Origin: Lysinibacillus sp. FSL W8-0992
Lineage (GTDB): Bacteria; Bacillota; Bacilli; Bacillales_A; Planococcaceae
DNA length: 64,000 nt
Direction of reading: 5' to 3'
NCBI RefSeq assembly: GCF_038008685.1
Contig: NZ_JBBOZQ010000001.1
Span: forward strand, 1,116,001 to 1,180,000
Below the pieces are notes generated by a model. It had not been told where the DNA came from. It saw only the letters and a list, made by a program, of their open reading frames with translations, and ran no database searches. Numbering within the stretch: the stretch's first letter is position 1; each line of letters opens with the position of its first letter. Below are positions 60,629 through 64,000 of the stretch, one piece after another. Made by a program: the position numbers and the translations under genes.

Positions 60629-62149
60629 TTAAGCTTTAGCAATTTCTTTTTTCATTGTTTTGTTTTTCGCAAGGTTTACGTGCCAAGAAAGAGCCTCTTC
60701 TAAAATATGAGGAGTTTGTTGGTTACCTGTTGCTTCAATAGCACGGTTGTAGTAATCCCATAATTGTTCTTTGTAATCTGGGTGTGCACAGTTTTCAATG
60801 ATTAAAGGTACACGTTCTTTTGGTGCTAAACCACGTAAGTCAGCAATACCTTGCTCAGTGATGATTACATCTACATCATGCTCAGTGTGGTCTACGTGAG
60901 AAACCATTGGTACGATTGAAGAAATCGCTCCGCCTTTTGCATAAGATTTTGTTACGAAAATACCAAGACGTGCATTACGTGCGAAGTCTCCCGAACCACC
61001 GATACCATTCATCATACGAGTACCTGATACGTGTGTTGAGTTTACGTTACCGTAGATATCTAACTCAAGAGCAGTGTTGATTGAAATTAATCCCAATCGA
61101 CGGATAAGCTCAGGGTGGTTAGAAATTTCTTGTGGACGTAAGCAAATTTTATCAGCATATTTTTCTAAATTGCCGTATACTTTTTTCTGTAATTCTTCAG
61201 TAAGTGTAATTGAAGTAGCAGCTGCAAATTTAACTTTACCAGCATCGATTAAGTTAAATACAGCGTCTTGAAGCACTTCTGATGCAACGACTAAATCTTC
61301 GAATTCAGAATCTGCGAAGCCATCAAGTACAGCATTTGCTACTGAACCTACGCCAGATTGTAATGGCATTAATTGTTTTGTTAAACGACCCGCTTTAATT
61401 TCATCACGGAAGAAGTCTAATAGAATGTTAGCCATTCCTTGTGTTTCTTCATCTGGTGGTACGATTAATGAAGGAGCATCTGGCTCTTCAGAAATAACAA
61501 TCGCTTTAATTTTAGCTGGATCAACTTTAATACCGATTTCACCAATGCGTTGCATAGCATCTGTCATTGGAATTGCTTCACGATTACCTTGTTCTCCAGG
61601 AACATAAATATCATGGATACCTACTAAAGCTTCTGGATGAGAAATGTTTAACTCAATAATAATATTTTCTGCGTATTGAGCAAAGATTGGTGAGTTACCT
61701 ACAGAGTTTGTTGGGATAATATAACCATCTTCTGTAATAGCAACTGCTTCAAGAATTAAATATTTAATTGGTCCGATAATTCCTTGACGCACTAACTCAG
61801 CATTATGAGAAAGGTGAGCGTCTACATATAGGACATCGCCAGAGTTAATTAAGTTACGGATACCAGCGTCACCTTGGAATGGTCCGCGTTTACGAATTGC
61901 ACCAGCTTCAGCTAAGTATTTATCTACTTCTGGTCCTAATGATGCACCTGTGTATACATCAATTTTAAATTCTTCATTTTTTGCACGCTCAACTAATGCC
62001 ATTGGCACTACTTTTGCATCCCCAGCACGAGTAAAACCACTCATACCAACTACATCACCGTTAGAAATAAGCGCTGCTGCTGCTTCAGCAGTGACAATTT
62101 TACTTTCAAGTTCTTTTAAACCTAGGCGTTTTTGAATATTTGCATCCAT
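60629..62149 (-). CDS. Succinyl-CoA:acetate CoA-transferase / acetyl-CoA hydrolase family
   Basis: A 506-residue class I CoA-transferase of the Ach1/Cat1/AarC group. The oxyanion GxGxxA-type loop is in PLQSGVGSVANAVLDG (about 262-277), the catalytic glutamate in VVASEVLQDAVFN (about 288-300), and GIGGSGDFARNARLGIF (about 385-401) is the C-terminal CoA-site signature of the succinate CoA-transferase subfamily. Interconverts acetyl-CoA and succinyl-CoA with acetate and succinate, useful in acetate assimilation or a variant TCA cycle. GGGGAGGA upstream of ATG. A LytTR regulator gene lies upstream on the same strand. Confidence 0.9.
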   Translation of the reverse strand: MDANIQKRLGLKELESKIVTAEAAAALISNGDVVGMSGFTRAGDAKVVPMALVERAKNEEFKIDVYTGASLGPEVDKYLAEAGAIRKRGPFQGDAGIRNLINSGDVLYVDAHLSHNAELVRQGIIGPIKYLILEAVAITEDGYIIPTNSVGNSPIFAQYAENIIIELNISHPEALVGIHDIYVPGEQGNREAIPMTDAMQRIGEIGIKVDPAKIKAIVISEEPDAPSLIVPPDEETQGMANILLDFFRDEIKAGRLTKQLMPLQSGVGSVANAVLDGFADSEFEDLVVASEVLQDAVFNLIDAGKVKFAAATSITLTEELQKKVYGNLEKYADKICLRPQEISNHPELIRRLGLISINTALELDIYGNVNSTHVSGTRMMNGIGGSGDFARNARLGIFVTKSYAKGGAISSIVPMVSHVDHTEHDVDVIITEQGIADLRGLAPKERVPLIIENCAHPDYKEQLWDYYNRAIEATGNQQTPHILEEALSWHVNLAKNKTMKKEIAKA

Positions 62150-62394
62150 AAAAAAATCCTCCCCTAAATCATTTTGATGGAAACCGATTACAAAACTAGA
62201 AAAAACCTGTATGAATTTTCTGTTTATTTAGTTGTAGTATGACTCCAACCATTTGATTAATACTATCACCAATTTGTCACAAAAACTTTATAATTAGCAT
62301 TAAATTAAGTAAACGAAGAAAAAATGAGCGGAAGGCTGATTTTTCGACAGAGAAAACGTTTTATTGTAGAGCTGAGGTTTCAAGCTTTAAATTA

Positions 62395-62436
62395 AAAAGT
62401 ACAGCAAGCTATCCTGAAGTAGGTACTTGCTGTACT
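62395..62436 (-). terminator. Terminator of the LytTR regulator gene
   Basis: Minus strand: AGTACAGCAAG / CTTGCTGTACT, 11-bp stem, then TTTTTAATTT. Confidence 0.85.
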
Positions 62437-62444
62437 AGAGAAAA

Positions 62445-63095
62445 TTAGAAGCCTAAAGAACGACGGAAATAACTTGCGTAACGTTGACTAACAGGGATAC
62501 GCGTACCATCTTTCATTATTAATAAGAAAGTTGAGTGTGAATCTGGTTGAATTTCATCAATGTAATCAATGTTTACAATATAAGAACGGTGACATCTAAT
62601 AAATGAGTCAGGTGCTAAAAATAGCTCAAGATCACTTAAATTTAAACGGTGGTAGCCTTCTCGTCCCATTGTTTTAACAAATGTTTTACGAAGCTGTGTT
62701 TCAAGATAAATGACTTGATCGTGCTTAATTGGATACCAACAATCATCGATTTTAATCGTAATATAGTTTGTTAAAAATGCAGATGGCTTTTGCGGGAAGA
62801 TGGCTGTGATAGCACCTTTTGTTTCTCCTTCTTCCATTAAAGGAATACTCATACCATAGTAAGCAACACCAAATACATCAGGTTCGATATACGTGCTGAT
62901 TTTTTGATTATAGCTTAAAGCCTTATGTGCAGCTGAACCTTCTTTAATCGGATCACCTGGCTTAATTTTTAAATCAACCTTTTTGCTCGGTTGGTAGTAC
63001 AAGTATTCATTTGTATCAGAAATTGCGATTGAAGTATTCTCAGGGAAAAACTCCTTAATAATCTCCATGATTTCTTCTATTTGTTTTGGATCCAC
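62445..63095 (-). CDS. LytTR-type transcriptional regulator with N-terminal sensor domain
   Basis: About 216 residues. Residues ~1-105 form a PAS/cache-like sensor (SIAISDTNEYLYYQPSKKVDLKIKPGDPIKEGSAAHKAL, then VAYYGMSIPLMEEGETKGAITAIF) like those of some Firmicute chemoreceptors; residues ~112-216 are a LytTR DNA-binding domain (WYPIKHDQVIYLE, FIRCHRSYIVNIDYIDEI, DGTRIPVSQRYASYFRRSLGF). There is no receiver domain, so it is likely a one-component ligand sensor. GTG 63095 is preferred, with GAGG 8 bp upstream. It sits upstream of the CoA-transferase and may control it in response to an organic acid; that is inference. Confidence 0.8.
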   Translation of the reverse strand: MDPKQIEEIMEIIKEFFPENTSIAISDTNEYLYYQPSKKVDLKIKPGDPIKEGSAAHKALSYNQKISTYIEPDVFGVAYYGMSIPLMEEGETKGAITAIFPQKPSAFLTNYITIKIDDCWYPIKHDQVIYLETQLRKTFVKTMGREGYHRLNLSDLELFLAPDSFIRCHRSYIVNIDYIDEIQPDSHSTFLLIMKDGTRIPVSQRYASYFRRSLGF

Positions 63096-63104
63096 TATTA
63101 GCAC

Positions 63105-63600
63105 CTCGTTTTAACTTTTAAAAATAGTATTATCATCTATTTTACTACATATTCGTATAAATTATATAGAGAAGATTTCGGAATAAAAAAGAGATATGTC
63201 GTTTCCTGAAATAAAAAGTAGGATAAATGCTTACATAATATTCAAAATGGAGTAATTAATTACTAATTACTTTTTTAATGTATATGGTAAAATTTAAATG
63301 TCTATTAATAAGTTTCCAAGGTTTCAACTATCTTTATATGATAAATAAGAACTAGAATGATGTGTAAAATGTGGTTGAAAGGAAATCGCAGAATATGGTA
63401 AAATTCACTGTAAAGTATATTTTTTTTTAAGACTGGTGTTTAAGTTGGGTTATTTTTAAGCTATATTCAATATATAATTGTGTAATAGGACTCAATTCAT
63501 ATGATAGATAAGTAAATACTTTTTTCTTATTTTGAAATTGTAATTTGATGTCAAATATTGTAATGTAATTCGTGCACTCTGAGGAAAGATGGGGAAGATT
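63105..63600. other. ~500-bp AT-rich divergent intergenic region
   Basis: Between the LytTR gene and a divergent AraC-type gene. AGTAATTAATTACT (63251-63264) is a perfect palindrome followed by a second ATTAC and T6. Several TATAAT-like sequences. No gene or known RNA seen. Confidence 0.35.
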
Positions 63601-64000
63601 ATGCAACTACATCAACATTCTATGTCCGAAACGATATCAAAAAGATACTTCCAAGAAATCGATAATATTAACCAATATGTCGGCGTAGAAGAATTTTTTA
63701 ATATTGAGTCAAAGTTAATATTTGAAATTTATCATTTAGAATCTGCGAAGGCGAAAAAATCCTTGCATGAATTAATTGATATTCTTTCTATACGTTTTGG
63801 CAAGCAAGTTATTAAAATTGTGAGAGGTTATTTTTCTGTGTTAGCGTCGATTGTTGCTCGTAAATTGCTAGACAATCAAGTACCTTCAAAAAAAGCCTTT
63901 GCTTTTAATATTGCTTGTAATGATATGATTGAAAACCAAATGAAAGACGCTGAATTTTTGCAATTTGCTGATGATTTAATTGATTTCTTTGTCTATTTTA
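63601..64000 (+). CDS. AraC-family regulator, N-terminal part (truncated by window end)
   Basis: ATG 63601 with GGGGAAG upstream opens a frame without stop to the last base (133 codons). The visible part includes INQYVGVEEFFNIESKLIF, SLHELIDILSIRFGKQVIKI, VRGYFSVLASIVARKLL and FADDLIDFFVYF. This wording matches the N-terminal domain of a group of Bacillales AraC-type regulators whose C-terminal HTH_18 would lie beyond the window. The DNA-binding part is not seen, so the family call rests on memory of the N-terminal domain. Confidence 0.6.
   Translation, partial: MQLHQHSMSETISKRYFQEIDNINQYVGVEEFFNIESKLIFEIYHLESAKAKKSLHELIDILSIRFGKQVIKIVRGYFSVLASIVARKLLDNQVPSKKAFAFNIACNDMIENQMKDAEFLQFADDLIDFFVYF

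Overview
The window looks like chromosomal DNA of a low-GC, endospore-former-type member of the Bacillales, most likely Lysinibacillus or a close relative in the Planococcaceae/Caryophanaceae. The reasons are AT-rich intergenic DNA, strong AGGAGG-type ribosome binding sites, frequent TTG and GTG starts, many close relatives of Bacillus subtilis proteins (MhqD, HflX, PutP, YclNOPQ, HmoA, NiaP, MntR, CvfB, YpuA, ComQXPA), an SLH-anchored surface enzyme, and several copies of GC-rich palindromic intergenic repeats. The genus is inferred from memory of protein families. No rRNA, tRNA, CRISPR, prophage or transposase gene was seen.

Layout. 1-5.4 kb: a small hypothetical gene, a small membrane protein, an mhqD-type hydrolase behind an MhqR-like operator, an MMPL exporter, and a DUF47-Pit phosphate transport pair. 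5.8-14.2 kb: a MacB-type ABC pair, a Methyltransf_32 methyltransferase, putP, hflX and a POT peptide transporter. 14.2-14.6 kb: two tandem copies of a ~130-bp palindromic repeat. 14.8-19.1 kb: an M20 hydrolase, a GNAT-like protein, an enolase-superfamily racemase and a YkvI-like carrier, which together match the known D- to L-amino acid conversion route through N-succinyl intermediates. 19.2-23.4 kb: a Fur-boxed siderophore (petrobactin-type, YclNOPQ-like) importer ending in an HmoA haem-degrading monooxygenase.

23.7-30.2 kb is the accessory heart of the window: a complete comQXPA quorum-sensing locus, including a 52-codon comX. It is bracketed by two related copies, in opposite orientation, of a ~150-bp hairpin-rich repeat built from CGCCA/TGGCG units, and by two unrecognised protein genes.

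30.2-42 kb: PAP2 phosphatase, ZupT-like zinc transporter, mtnX, thrC-thrB, niaP, an RpiR regulator with CodY-like boxes, a DUF7662-GNAT fusion, Mn-dependent pyrophosphatase, a third copy of the long repeat, a FAD/Rieske oxidoreductase and a DsbA/FrnE protein. 42-51.6 kb: azoreductase with a second MhqR-like box, an SLH-anchored nucleotidase, a CatE-like dioxygenase divergent from a CatR-like redox regulator, murB, exoA and a membrane-anchored penicillin-acylase-family enzyme. 51.9-64 kb: cadC-cadA, a ComFB-domain protein, mntR, cvfB, ypuA, three small genes, an MFS exporter, a CoA-transferase beside a LytTR regulator, and the start of an AraC-type regulator cut off by the window end.

Three themes recur: electrophile/quinone stress (mhqD and azoR share an operator; CatE/CatR), metal homeostasis (Fur, MntR, CadC, ZupT, the siderophore importer) and amino acid or peptide scavenging. 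Families of intergenic palindromes sit between convergent or terminal genes throughout.
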